NCBI GenBank assembly: GCA_017504405.1
Contig: JAFVRG010000019.1
Location: forward strand, 1 to 64,000
Length of the DNA: 64,000 nt
Reading direction: 5' to 3'
Origin: Clostridia bacterium
GTDB lineage: Bacteria > Bacillota > Clostridia > Oscillospirales > CAG-272
The position numbers and the translations under genes are program-made. Shown piece after piece: positions 18,273-27,164 of the stretch (position 1 is the stretch's first letter; every line of letters starts with the position of its first letter). The notes beneath the pieces are model-generated. The model worked only from the letters and a program-made list of their open reading frames with translations. It did no database searches and had not been told where the DNA came from.

Positions 18273-20477
18273 ATGAAAAAGGTTCTTTGTTTAATTATGG
18301 CTATGCTAATGATTACATCGGTACTCCTCACCGCCTGTGAGGCTGACGATACAGGCGATGACACAACCACCACGACAACCACGACTACTACGACGAGTCA
18401 GAATCCGCCCGCAGGGCCAGAAGATCCACCCGCAGGACCCGAGGACCCGCCCACACCTCCACCTGCTGACCCCGTTTACGACCCCGACCTCGGCATTTCC
18501 GATGCCGTTGTCGATGACGGCGTTACAGTTTCAGGCGACCTGAAGGTTCTTATAATCGGTGATGCGCATGCGGCAGGCTCGGTTGATTATCTCAACGAAA
18601 TCGCAATGCAGATGGGTTACGAAAACGTGACCGTCGGCTGTGTTTATTCGTTCTACAAATCAACAATCAACTACTACAATATGAGCACTACCCTGCCCTC
18701 AAGAGTTGACGAGCGCTTTATGTACAGAAAGCGTACTTCGACCGTAGAGGACGAGGGTGAATGGGATGTCGTTAACTACGAGACGACTATAATGGCAGCG
18801 CTCGAAAACGAGCAGTGGGACTCGGTTATTCTCACCGAGACCTACTACGAGGCAGCTCTGGCGTCCTATAACACTCAGTCGGCAACCTACCTTGACAACA
18901 ATGCCAAATTCAAAAGTGTTGTAAATTCGATTAAGACAAAATGCCCGAATGCGAAAATATATTTCCAGACCTGCTATGCGGATATAGCGTCAAATCACGA
19001 GGACTGGTATAACGCAGTTATCGGCAACCTCACAAGAACTACGAAGGATGCGGCAATTGACGGAATAATTCCCGTTGCTACCGCTGTGCAGAATTTCTAT
19101 GAGGGTATGCCCATTTACGAGGACGTAACCGTTGCTATGTCGAGATATACCGCATCAATGGCGATAGCGTCCTGCCTCGCAGGCAAAAACCCCGCAACAG
19201 TTGCAAGAGATTCGGAAATTTTCAAATACAAGGTGGGCGTTGCAGTTATGCGTGAGGCTGTGCAGAATGCAAAGAATACGCCAAACGCAACAACCGACTC
19301 CGTGGTAGAATACAACTACTATACCCCAAAGTCCGACGAGGATAAGTATTTAAGTGACGACGAATTCTTCAATGCTGTCAATGTCGAGATTGATAAGTAC
19401 TATCACGGCACGTCCTACGCAGTATCCCTCACCTTTGATGACGGTGACGTAGCATCTGCCGAGATATGCGCAGAGATTCTGAGAAAATACGGCGTCAGCG
19501 CATCCTTTTACATCCAATCCAACAGCAATATGACTAACGAGAACTGGTCTCGCTGGGAAAAGCTCATTCGTGACTTTGGCGACTGCGTAGACATAGGAAG
19601 CCACGACTACACAGATTTCCAGAACAGATCCGACACTCAGAGCGCAACCGTTGATGCTGAGCTCGAGGCGGCGGGAATAGATAAAATGAAGAAGATGCTC
19701 GACTCGTACAGCATTCTCTCGGCTATCAGCCCCTATGAATCTGTAGTTTCCTACTGCACTCCCGGTGCGGGCGTTAAGTATATGAACCGCAAAATCCAGA
19801 TGAAGTTCCCGATTTTTGCAGGTGACCGTGTGGGCGCTAATTTGGACGGCAAGGCTGCGAATACCCCCTATGCGAGTGATTTTGACGAGGAGGACTTCTA
19901 CTCTCTCGGATCGGGAAATCTCGTAAGAAACGGCAACATCCTGTTCGCCAACCATACGGCAAACGGTGGTTCGATTACTTTTGCACAGCAGAATAACGGC
20001 TGGTTTATACCGCTTCAGCACGGTCTTTTCCCGAAAACCGACAGCAACAAGACAGAGGGACACACAGCTCCCGCCAATGACGAGGGCATCGAGGGATACG
20101 TTGATATTTCAAGAGAAAATCTCGAGGCGTACTGCCAACAGCTCCAGACTCTGGGCGGCGCTTGGCTCGGCTCCTACAACGACGTTCTCAAATACGTCCG
20201 TGAGGCAAAAACCGCAACATATGAGGTTTTGTGGGCAAACGACAACACAATCGCTATAAAGCTCTCAACATCTCTTGACCGCCGCTTCAACCACCCCCTG
20301 TCGATAAGAGTCCGTGTAACCAACGACTGGCTCGGAACCGACAAGCTGACTGTACGTCAGGGCAACTACGTAATTCCCGTTGCATCGGTAAACAAGAGCT
20401 CAAAGACGAGCAAGATATACATCCCCGAGGCAATACCCAACGGCGAAATTATTTATATCGAAAGAATTACCGAATAA
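18273..20477 (+). CDS. Lipoprotein with DUF4886/SGNH-like and polysaccharide-deacetylase-like domains
   Basis: 734 residues. A lipoprotein signal peptide ends at a lipobox with Cys ~22 (LLTAC), followed by a run of 11 Thr and a Pro-rich linker to ~70. Residues ~85-340 resemble DUF4886/SGNH hydrolases (VLIIGDAHAAGSVDYLNEIA), but the usual GNS/GDS serine is replaced by Ala. Residues ~385-640 carry a NodB-like domain with TFDDG; the second metal motif reads IGSHDYTDF rather than the usual H-x3-H, so deacetylase activity is uncertain. A small beta-rich C-terminal domain follows. AAGGAG lies ahead of the ATG. Probably a cell-surface glycan-interacting protein. Confidence 0.68.
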   Translation: MKKVLCLIMAMLMITSVLLTACEADDTGDDTTTTTTTTTTTSQNPPAGPEDPPAGPEDPPTPPPADPVYDPDLGISDAVVDDGVTVSGDLKVLIIGDAHAAGSVDYLNEIAMQMGYENVTVGCVYSFYKSTINYYNMSTTLPSRVDERFMYRKRTSTVEDEGEWDVVNYETTIMAALENEQWDSVILTETYYEAALASYNTQSATYLDNNAKFKSVVNSIKTKCPNAKIYFQTCYADIASNHEDWYNAVIGNLTRTTKDAAIDGIIPVATAVQNFYEGMPIYEDVTVAMSRYTASMAIASCLAGKNPATVARDSEIFKYKVGVAVMREAVQNAKNTPNATTDSVVEYNYYTPKSDEDKYLSDDEFFNAVNVEIDKYYHGTSYAVSLTFDDGDVASAEICAEILRKYGVSASFYIQSNSNMTNENWSRWEKLIRDFGDCVDIGSHDYTDFQNRSDTQSATVDAELEAAGIDKMKKMLDSYSILSAISPYESVVSYCTPGAGVKYMNRKIQMKFPIFAGDRVGANLDGKAANTPYASDFDEEDFYSLGSGNLVRNGNILFANHTANGGSITFAQQNNGWFIPLQHGLFPKTDSNKTEGHTAPANDEGIEGYVDISRENLEAYCQQLQTLGGAWLGSYNDVLKYVREAKTATYEVLWANDNTIAIKLSTSLDRRFNHPLSIRVRVTNDWLGTDKLTVRQGNYVIPVASVNKSSKTSKIYIPEAIPNGEIIYIERITE

Positions 20478-20514
20478 TTTCCTTTGGCGCTTACCTTGGC
20501 GCAAGCCGAAAATC

Positions 20515-20547
20515 AAAGCACGGATTTTTGAAATCCGTGCTTTTTTG
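20515..20547 (+). terminator. Terminator after the 18273 lipoprotein gene
   Basis: AAAGCACGGATTT-ttg-AAATCCGTGCTTT, a 13-bp perfect stem with a three-base loop followed by further Ts. Confidence 0.92.
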
Positions 20548-20576
20548 TTGACTTTTTTTAGGGATTGTGATATTCT
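20548..20576 (+). promoter_or_regulatory. Promoter of the PHP phosphatase-birA operon
   Basis: TTGACT (20548-20553), 17-bp spacer, TATTCT (20571-20576), immediately after the preceding terminator. Confidence 0.72.
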
Positions 20577-20611
20577 AATAATATATTTTCAGATTATTTT
20601 GTGAGGAAATT

Positions 20612-21412
20612 ATGCGCTTTTCAAATTTTCATCAGCATTCAACCTTTTCTGACGGAAAAAACACACCCGAGGAGGTTGTTTTATCCGCGATAGAGAAAAA
20701 CATGGAGTCGATTGGCTTTTCCGACCACAGCTTCACCGAGATAGACCAGAGCTACTGTATGAAGCTCGAAAGGTACAGCGACTACTATGCGGAAATCAAC
20801 CGTCTTAAAGAAAAATACAAGGATAAAATCACCGTTTTTCTCGGAATTGAGAAGGACTATTATTCAGAAATAGAGCGTGACAAATTCGACTACGTCATCG
20901 CATCGGTGCATTACATTTACGCAAACGGCGTCTGTCACCCGATAGACCACTCGAAAATTCAGCAAGAGACCTATATCGCAACCGAGTGCGGCGGCGACAT
21001 TCTCAAATTCGCAAGAGATTATTACGAGCTGGTAATCAAAAACGTAAGGGACACCAAGCCCGACGTGGTAGGACACTTTGACGTTATATCTAAATTCGGG
21101 CTGATTGACGAGGATAATCCCGAATACAGGGGAATTGCAAAATCGGCTCTTGCCGAGGTTTTAAAGATATGCCCCGTTATCGAAATGAACACGGGAGCTA
21201 TATCAAGGCGTGTGAAGGATATTCCCTATCCGCACCCGTTTTTGCTCGAATTTATACTTAAAAACGGCGGTGAGATTATGCTCTCAGCAGACTCGCACGC
21301 AAAGGAAACGGTATGCTTCTACTTTGAGGAATGCGTTGAAATGCTCAAAAAAATCGGCTTTACGCATATCGTTAAGCTGACCGAAAACGGAATGGTAAGA
21401 GAAGCAATATGA
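20612..21412 (+). CDS. PHP-domain phosphatase, histidinol-phosphatase-like
   Basis: 266 residues with PHP metal motifs: HQHSTFSDGKNTPEE at the N-terminus, GFSDHSF, the Glu in LGIEKDYYSEI, ASVHYI, GHFDVISKFG, and a C-terminal LSADSHAKETVC. Length and motif spacing fit HisJ/HisK-type histidinol phosphatases, which remove phosphate from histidinol phosphate in histidine synthesis. No other his gene is present in the window, so another phosphoester substrate is possible. The stop overlaps the birA start by 4 nt (ATGA). Confidence 0.8.
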   Translation: MRFSNFHQHSTFSDGKNTPEEVVLSAIEKNMESIGFSDHSFTEIDQSYCMKLERYSDYYAEINRLKEKYKDKITVFLGIEKDYYSEIERDKFDYVIASVHYIYANGVCHPIDHSKIQQETYIATECGGDILKFARDYYELVIKNVRDTKPDVVGHFDVISKFGLIDEDNPEYRGIAKSALAEVLKICPVIEMNTGAISRRVKDIPYPHPFLLEFILKNGGEIMLSADSHAKETVCFYFEECVEMLKKIGFTHIVKLTENGMVREAI

Positions 21413-22152
21413 CAAAATTCGACAAGGGATATATAGAGAAAGCTCTCGGATTTCCCGTTTTCGCCCACGAAACGCTCGATTCGACGAGCAGTGAGGCTCG
21501 GCGTTTGTTAAGGGACGGCAGATGCGCTCCGTTTTTGGTCGTTGCCGACTCGCAGAGCCAGGGCAGAGGCAGGCAGGGAAAATCATTTCTCTCGCCAAAG
21601 GGCGGGCTCTATATGAGCATTACTATCCCCGCCCCCGAAAAAAACGCCGTTACGATAACCACGAGGGCGTGTGTTGCGCTCGCCCGTGCAATACGCTCGC
21701 TGACAGGCGAGGACGTTAAAATCAAGTGGGTTAACGATATATGGCTGGGCGAAAGAAAGGTTGCGGGGATTTTAACCGAGGCTGTCGGTGACGAAAACGG
21801 CAGCATTTGCTCGGTAATAATAGGCATCGGTGTAAACCTTTTCGGTGTTGAAATTCCCGATTCGCTCCAAGGCATTGCGACCACCCTGCAAAAGCAGTGC
21901 TCACGTGACTTGCTGATAACAAAAATTTCCGAGGAAATAATTTCTCTTACCGAGAATATAGCCGACGCCTCATACGTTGAGGAATATAAATCTCTCTCGC
22001 TCGTTTTAAATAGAGAAATCACCTACACGCAAAACGGCGTTACACGCACGGGTGTGGCTCGGAAAATTAATTCCGACGGCTCGCTCACGGTTGTATCGGA
22101 TGGGGACGAGGTCACGCTGTCAAGCGGTGAGATAACAGTCAGGTTAAAATAG
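21409..22152 (+). CDS. birA: Biotin-[acetyl-CoA carboxylase] ligase without DNA-binding domain
   Basis: 247 residues. The ligase core is complete: STSSEARRLL near the N-terminus, the biotinyl-AMP loop QSQGRGRQGKSFLSPKGG, and KWVNDIWLGERKVAGILTE. A small C-terminal SH3-like domain ends the protein. The ~70-residue N-terminal winged HTH of bifunctional BirA is missing, so this is a mono-functional (group I) ligase and cannot itself act as the biotin repressor. It is coupled by a 4-nt overlap to the PHP phosphatase; bioY lies ~5 kb away. Confidence 0.92.
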   Translation: MTKFDKGYIEKALGFPVFAHETLDSTSSEARRLLRDGRCAPFLVVADSQSQGRGRQGKSFLSPKGGLYMSITIPAPEKNAVTITTRACVALARAIRSLTGEDVKIKWVNDIWLGERKVAGILTEAVGDENGSICSVIIGIGVNLFGVEIPDSLQGIATTLQKQCSRDLLITKISEEIISLTENIADASYVEEYKSLSLVLNREITYTQNGVTRTGVARKINSDGSLTVVSDGDEVTLSSGEITVRLK

Positions 22153-22173
22153 AAAGCATTATATAAGACACAA

Positions 22174-22265
22174 CGCTTTTTGTAAAAAGCTAGACAAAAA
22201 CCTTTGTAAAGAAAAGGTGAGGCACTTTTGTACCTCACCTTTTTTGTTTACGGTTATGCCGAAAT
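22174..22265. repeat. Dispersed terminator element, copy C
   Basis: CGCTTTTTGTAAAAAGC flank, CAAAAACCTTTGTAAAG, hairpin AAGGTGAGGCAC / GTACCTCACCTT, then TTTTGTTTACGGTTATGCCG. It lies between convergent birA and the DUF4838 gene and probably terminates both. Confidence 0.8.
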
Positions 22266-22306
22266 GAGGCATCCCCTTACGGTTAATCAAAAGAAACAAG
22301 TCCCTC

Positions 22307-24367
22307 TTATTTCCTTGATTTTCTTATTCTGCGGATTGTATCCTTTAGCTGAGTGCGTGTCAGCTCGTCACGGCATATCATTCCGGTGTTCGGGAAGAAA
22401 AAGCCGAGTGGCAGGTATCTTTCCTCCATTTTTGCCTCGAGCGTCTCTATTTTCTCCCACTCACGCTCCGTTGTCTCGCTGTCGCCTGCGACGAGCGCTC
22501 TGCGGTACCTCGTAAGGGCGAGCATCAGCGACATTGAATTTATGCCGTAAATCAGCATCTTTTTATCGTCTGCCAGCATATCCTCGTCCTTCGCCACGTT
22601 CTTTACCCCTGCGAGCTGGGCAGGATTTACTATGCCCTTTTGCGGCGGCAGAGTTTTCTCTGCGCTATCCGCCTTCATATCCATCATTACGCTGTTTATA
22701 ATTTTCAGCGCATCCGAAAGCCCCTTTACCGTATCGGACAGGCACCTATCAAGATTTTCGGTATTTTTTATATGGTCGTCAACCTCAATCGGAGTGGGAT
22801 TTTCATCAACGTCCCAAAGGAAGAGGTGTGTCAAAACGTCCCTGCCGCTCCACGAACGGTACGAGCTGATAAGCGAGAAGGCAACCTCTATCAGCGAATA
22901 AGCCTTTTTCATTTCGTCGGCGTACCTACCGTAGCGCTTATCAAAATAATCGGCGATAATCGCCTCTGTATCGGCATTTTTGTTCCACGCAAGCTCTGCG
23001 TACAGATTCTGCGTGAGCGCACGTACTCCCCACGCAAGCATAGGCAGGTGCATATAGCTTAAAGCACGCACACCCGCATTGACGTAATCGGGAATATCAC
23101 GGCTCATAACCGAGGAAAAGAGCAACGGCAAATCCTCAAATTTCGATACGTTGTAGTATTCAAGAAAGATTATAGGCAGCTCGTCAGCCGTTTTTGCCCA
23201 GCCTCGGAGCGCATCGGCGTAGCCCTTGTTGTATGAACAGTCGGGCTCAAAAAAGCTATGCTGATAGCAACGAAGAATAGGCGAAAAAAGTATCATATCA
23301 CCGCTGCCCGAAAGAGCGGCGGGAATTTTTCTTGTAGGCGGTGTCATGGTTGACGTGCCCTCGTAAACCGTGGTAATCAGCGACACGTCGTGGTCGAGGC
23401 GTCCCTCGCCTCTCGCACGGTTGAGAAATTCACGGAGCTGTCCTATAAAATAGAGTGTTCTGTCGGTGGTATTACCGAGCTTTTCACACTCATCGCAAGA
23501 GCATACTCCGCCCCAGGTGTCAAAGCCCCATACGTCTATACGGTCTGCGCCGTACCATTCACCCATAATACGTGAAAGAAGCTCCTCGCCTAAGAATTCA
23601 ACGAGGGCAGGCTGTGTTACGCAAAACTGCGTTTTGAGCGCATCCCCTCTCGTTTTCTCACCGTTTTTCGGTGTTCCGTACCATTCGGGATGCTCGTCAA
23701 AGAGAGTTTTGCCCGACGGCATTTTACGCTCGGGGCTTAGCATCGCCTCGAAGATATGCCCGCCGCTTTTTTGGCTCATACACAGCTTATTTGCCAGAGG
23801 TGCTGTCGCAGGACGGTAGCCTGCAAGGTTTAATCGGTTGCGTGCCATCCACAGAAGGAGCGCATGCGACTCCTTTGAGCCTCCCTCAAATTCAAAGCCC
23901 CTGCCGTTTGGCATTGTGGTTTCAAAAAGCATAGGCTCTGTCGGCAAAGCGATATTCTCTTTCTTGGGCGGCTCGACCTCGCCCACGTCCATAGGCTCAA
24001 TCCAGCGCCAGCCCTGCATTTTCAAAAGCTCGTATGCGCCATACAAAACGCCCGCACGACCGCGTCCCTTGATTTGAAGCCCGTTGTCGGTGGGAATTAA
24101 GGCATAGGACGAGCCCTTTTCAGAGGCACTCTCAACCGTCAAAAGAATATTTATATCCCCACCTCTTATCTGCGATGACACACAAACCGAGCAATCGGTC
24201 AGTGTGCGCCCAAGGTATGAGAGAAGCTCGGTAGCGGCAAAGGAAGCAGTGCATCTAGCCGCACGCTCGGGCTCGGTGCGAAAATTGATAAATCGCTCCT
24301 CGTTTGCCCAGGTATGTGCCGTATTTTCCGCATTTTCATATTCAAGAACTATGTTTATGTTTTTCAT
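22307..24367 (-). CDS. DUF4838 family glycosidase-like protein
   Basis: 686 residues without a signal peptide. Residues ~1-125 form an alpha/beta domain like the N-terminal domain of GH20/GH67 enzymes, with the typical GRAGVLYGAYELLKMQGWRW. Residues ~190-470 match a DUF4838 TIM-barrel-like region (DRIDVWGFDTWGGVCSCDEC). The remainder is helical. A run of G (GGGGGGAG) 4 nt before the ATG is the ribosome site. It is the last gene after nagB-nagA on the same strand, so it may release GlcNAc-type sugars intracellularly. The activity is inferred from context; DUF4838 has no assigned substrate. Confidence 0.75.
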   Translation of the reverse strand: MKNINIVLEYENAENTAHTWANEERFINFRTEPERAARCTASFAATELLSYLGRTLTDCSVCVSSQIRGGDINILLTVESASEKGSSYALIPTDNGLQIKGRGRAGVLYGAYELLKMQGWRWIEPMDVGEVEPPKKENIALPTEPMLFETTMPNGRGFEFEGGSKESHALLLWMARNRLNLAGYRPATAPLANKLCMSQKSGGHIFEAMLSPERKMPSGKTLFDEHPEWYGTPKNGEKTRGDALKTQFCVTQPALVEFLGEELLSRIMGEWYGADRIDVWGFDTWGGVCSCDECEKLGNTTDRTLYFIGQLREFLNRARGEGRLDHDVSLITTVYEGTSTMTPPTRKIPAALSGSGDMILFSPILRCYQHSFFEPDCSYNKGYADALRGWAKTADELPIIFLEYYNVSKFEDLPLLFSSVMSRDIPDYVNAGVRALSYMHLPMLAWGVRALTQNLYAELAWNKNADTEAIIADYFDKRYGRYADEMKKAYSLIEVAFSLISSYRSWSGRDVLTHLFLWDVDENPTPIEVDDHIKNTENLDRCLSDTVKGLSDALKIINSVMMDMKADSAEKTLPPQKGIVNPAQLAGVKNVAKDEDMLADDKKMLIYGINSMSLMLALTRYRRALVAGDSETTEREWEKIETLEAKMEERYLPLGFFFPNTGMICRDELTRTQLKDTIRRIRKSRK

Positions 24368-24382
24368 AACTCCCCCCGAAAT

Positions 24383-24406
24383 CAGCAGTCGGAAAAACGA
24401 CTGCTG
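24383..24406 (-). other. Perfect hairpin upstream of the DUF4838 gene
   Basis: CAGCAGTCG / CGACTGCTG, 9-bp stem, 6-nt loop, in the 171-bp gap between nagA and the DUF4838 gene. On the minus strand the U-rich part is in the loop, not after the stem, so attenuation or mRNA processing fits better than termination. Confidence 0.55.
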
Positions 24407-24417
24407 GGAAATTACAA

Positions 24418-24560
24418 GCTCAAAAAGCCCTTATAAAAGGACGGGTTTTCCGCCCAAACAAAATAAAAGCTCCATACCGCCCTTATCAGATGACGGTTTT
24501 TTCGACCAAACAAAATTAAAAGCTCGAAATAGCTATTATCAGATGACGGTCTTTCCGCCT
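24418..24560. repeat. Degenerate 50-53-bp tandem repeats including the nagA 3' end
   Basis: Units start with AGCTC at 24418, 24468 and 24521. Each contains a version of CTTATCAGATGACGGTTTTT and CCGCCCAAACAAAAT. The third unit includes the last codons and stop of nagA, so the end of the gene appears to have been copied into the intergenic region twice. Confidence 0.75.
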
Positions 24561-25714
24561 ACGATAACGCTTTTTACCGATATATCGCTGTCAAAGAGAA
24601 CGAGGTCGGCATCATAGCCTGCCTCAATTCTGCCCTTCTTTACGATAAGTCCCATAGAACGCAGGGGGTTCTCGGTCAGCATTTTTACGGCTGTATACAG
24701 CGGAATGTCCGCATCCAGAGCCGTGCGAATCAGCCTGTCTGCCGTCGCTATGCTGCCGCCGAATGCCGTGCGGTCGGTAAGCTTCGCTACTCCGTCCTCA
24801 ACGATTACGGGGGTTGGTGAATCCTTAGCTCCGATATAGCCCTCGGTTGCATCGGTGCCCGCTATGCTCATTGCATCGGTTATAAGGGAAATTCTGTCGT
24901 GTGATTTGAACTTGGTTGCAAATTTTATAAGGCTTGTCGGAAGATGACAGCCGTCGGCAATCAGCTCTATATTCATACCGTCAATATAGTATGCCGCCTC
25001 TAAAACGCCCGCAATGCGAAAGCCGGATTTTCTCGTAACCGTAGAGGTTGCGGAATACAGGTGCGTCACATGGCGAAAGCCCATATCATAGGCATTCAGA
25101 ACGGTATCAAAATCTGCGTTTGAATGAGCGATGCTCAGGGCTATGGCGTGGTCGTTTGCAAATTGTGCAAACTCACTCGCACCCGCAAGCTCAGGGGCTG
25201 CGCCCCAGCGGCGTATGTTGCCCATCGAAAGCTCCCACAGGGATTTATACTCCCTCTCGTCAAACACACGTATAGCCTCGGGCGACATAGCGCCGCACTG
25301 AGCAGGGGAAAGGTAGGGCCCCTCTATGTGTATGCCGAGCATATTTGCTCGTATTCTCCTGTCCCCGAGGGCGTCGTTATATGCCACAACCGCACGGCGG
25401 AGCGACTCCCTGCTCGCCGACATAAGGGTCGGCATAAGAGAGGTCGTGCCGTGAGCAAGGTGTGCCTCGCTCGCAGAAAAATAGGTGTCCTGCTCGCAAT
25501 CCATAAAGTCGGCTCCGCCGCCGCCGTGAAGGTGTATATCGACAAAGCCCGGGGAGAGGAAAAGCCCCTTTGCATCTATTACCTCGCAGTCGGGCAAGGC
25601 ATTCTCTCCGTGAGGCATAAGCGCCTCAATTTTTCCGTCCTTTATGAGAACGTCGGTGTTGTCCTCTATCCTGTCGGACAAAATCACCCTCGCTCCCTTA
25701 ATAATTCTTCTCAT
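24539..25714 (-). CDS. nagA: N-acetylglucosamine-6-phosphate deacetylase
   Basis: 391 residues with the amidohydrolase fold. Metal and substrate motifs: PGFVDIHLHGGGGADFMD, the metal-binding Glu in GIHIEGPYLSP, SIAHSNADFD, RHVTHLYSATST, and the catalytic Asp in LITDAMSIAG. It converts GlcNAc-6-phosphate to glucosamine-6-phosphate and acetate in the cytoplasm. Its ATG overlaps the nagB stop by 4 nt, so the two act in sequence from one message. Its last codons lie in a degenerate tandem repeat. Confidence 0.94.
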   Translation of the reverse strand: MRRIIKGARVILSDRIEDNTDVLIKDGKIEALMPHGENALPDCEVIDAKGLFLSPGFVDIHLHGGGGADFMDCEQDTYFSASEAHLAHGTTSLMPTLMSASRESLRRAVVAYNDALGDRRIRANMLGIHIEGPYLSPAQCGAMSPEAIRVFDEREYKSLWELSMGNIRRWGAAPELAGASEFAQFANDHAIALSIAHSNADFDTVLNAYDMGFRHVTHLYSATSTVTRKSGFRIAGVLEAAYYIDGMNIELIADGCHLPTSLIKFATKFKSHDRISLITDAMSIAGTDATEGYIGAKDSPTPVIVEDGVAKLTDRTAFGGSIATADRLIRTALDADIPLYTAVKMLTENPLRSMGLIVKKGRIEAGYDADLVLFDSDISVKSVIVGGKTVI

Positions 25715-26463
25715 ATCTTTGATGCGCTGTCAGCGTCAAGGAACAGCGCAGCCCCCGTGTGATTTCGGAGTGCGGTTGCAGGGCAAGCCTCCGAGATTTC
25801 TGCATTGAGCATACCGTATACCGCATCTGCCTTCGTTATCGCAGGAACGGTGCATATCATATAGCGAGCGCTGAGCATTGTGGGTATGGTCAGCGTGAGC
25901 GCATATTTCGGAACGCTGTCAAAATCGGGGAAGCAGCCGTCGTGAACCTGCTGCATACGGCATTTTTCGTCAAGCTCAACACGCTTTATAACCTTTGTGT
26001 CATTAAAATCCGCAACGGGCGGGTCGTTGAACGCTATATGTCCGTTTTCACCGATACCGAGCAGAACAACGTCAACAGGGTTTTCCGAAAGCAGCCTCTC
26101 ATACTCGGCGCACGCCTCGTCTATCGGCAGCTTTGCAGGTATTATGTTTACCGAATGAAAATCCGCCTTACCGAATATATGCTCATAAAGATATGTAGCA
26201 AAGGACTGACTGTCCCCTATCGAAAGACCGACGTATTCGTCCATATGGAATGCGTTTATCCTCGAAAAGTCCACATCCTCTAAAAGAAGCGAAGCCAGCG
26301 TTTCGTTCTGCGAGGGTGCGGCGGCAAACACGACGTTTGCATACTCCTTCTCTCTCAGAACGGCATTTATAGCATCAGCGGCGCATTTTGCCGCTGCGGC
26401 TCCCATTTCCGCTCTCGTTTCATAAACGTACGCAATCAGATTATCCTTCTTTAAGGTTTTCAT
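25711..26463 (-). CDS. nagB: Glucosamine-6-phosphate deaminase
   Basis: 250 residues, the usual NagB length. Motifs: FAAAPSQNETLASLL (phosphate loop), INAFHMDEYVGL with the active-site Asp-Glu, and LLGIGENGHIAFNDPP with the catalytic His. It converts GlcN-6-phosphate to fructose-6-phosphate and ammonia. GGAGG lies 7 nt before the ATG. It is first in a nagB-nagA-(DUF4838) series; no GlcNAc transporter or NagC/NagR-type regulator lies next to it in this window. Confidence 0.94.
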   Translation of the reverse strand: MKTLKKDNLIAYVYETRAEMGAAAAKCAADAINAVLREKEYANVVFAAAPSQNETLASLLLEDVDFSRINAFHMDEYVGLSIGDSQSFATYLYEHIFGKADFHSVNIIPAKLPIDEACAEYERLLSENPVDVVLLGIGENGHIAFNDPPVADFNDTKVIKRVELDEKCRMQQVHDGCFPDFDSVPKYALTLTIPTMLSARYMICTVPAITKADAVYGMLNAEISEACPATALRNHTGAALFLDADSASKI

Positions 26464-26552
26464 AAAGTTCCTCCATCTATTTGTATTATAAGATGATTAT
26501 ATCACACCGAAAAGGAATATTGAATAGCGTTTTTTACACTTTTAGTTTGCAT

Positions 26553-27092
26553 TTATTGAACACATCTTGCCGCCAGATATTTTTTCACCCTGCCGTATAC
26601 GAGGACGGCTATCGCCAATTTTATTGCATCGGGGAGCAAAAACGGGAAAACGCAGACCGACAGCACGGTCAGAGCGCCTTCTGATACGGATAGATATGCA
26701 ATCGAATACCACAGCGCACCGAGCGCATAGCAAAGGAGCAGTCCGATAACGCAGAATACGAGGTGAACCCATAGGCTGTCGGATATTTTCCTTGCAAGTG
26801 CACAGAGTAAAATTATGAAAAAGAAGCCCAAAACGTAGCCCGCACCCGCTGATGCGAGGAGCGCACCGATTGTTGTAAAGCCCGAAAATACGGGGACAAA
26901 GCAACCGAGGGCAATATATACGCACAGGGCTAAAAGCCCCTCCCACATAGGCAAAAGCAGGGCGATGAGAAAGACCGCCAGCGTTTGCATCGTTATCGGC
27001 GGGGCGGTGGGTATCGCTATCCACGAGAACACGCACAAAATGGCAACGGACAGCGACACGTCCGCCACTTTTCTTATTCTCTTATTCTGCAC
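26553..27092 (-). CDS. bioY: Biotin transporter S component BioY
   Basis: 179 residues from a GTG at 27092, chosen because AAAGGAGG lies 7 nt upstream and the resulting length is standard for BioY; the frame is open further upstream. Six hydrophobic segments. Family blocks: IPTAPPITMQTLAVFLIALL and YIALGCFVPVFSGFTTIGAL. BioY binds biotin in the membrane and works with the ECF ATPase module. No BirA-type operator was recognised, in keeping with the HTH-less BirA nearby. Confidence 0.9.
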   Translation of the reverse strand: MQNKRIRKVADVSLSVAILCVFSWIAIPTAPPITMQTLAVFLIALLLPMWEGLLALCVYIALGCFVPVFSGFTTIGALLASAGAGYVLGFFFIILLCALARKISDSLWVHLVFCVIGLLLCYALGALWYSIAYLSVSEGALTVLSVCVFPFLLPDAIKLAIAVLVYGRVKKYLAARCVQ

Positions 27093-27130
27093 AGTCGCCC
27101 CTCCTTTCCTCAAGTTTTCCTTGTAAAGCA

Positions 27131-27158
27131 TTGACTTTTTTATTTTTTGTGGTACAAT
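27131..27158 (+). promoter_or_regulatory. Promoter of the small RNA at 27165
   Basis: TTGACT (27131-27136), 16-bp spacer, TACAAT (27153-27158). The predicted start, ~7 nt downstream, coincides with the first base of a closing stem. Confidence 0.65.
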
Positions 27159-27164
27159 AATTAC

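Noticed and set aside
23838..24077. Plus-strand frames inside the DUF4838 gene
   Set aside because: Antisense shadows without start signals.
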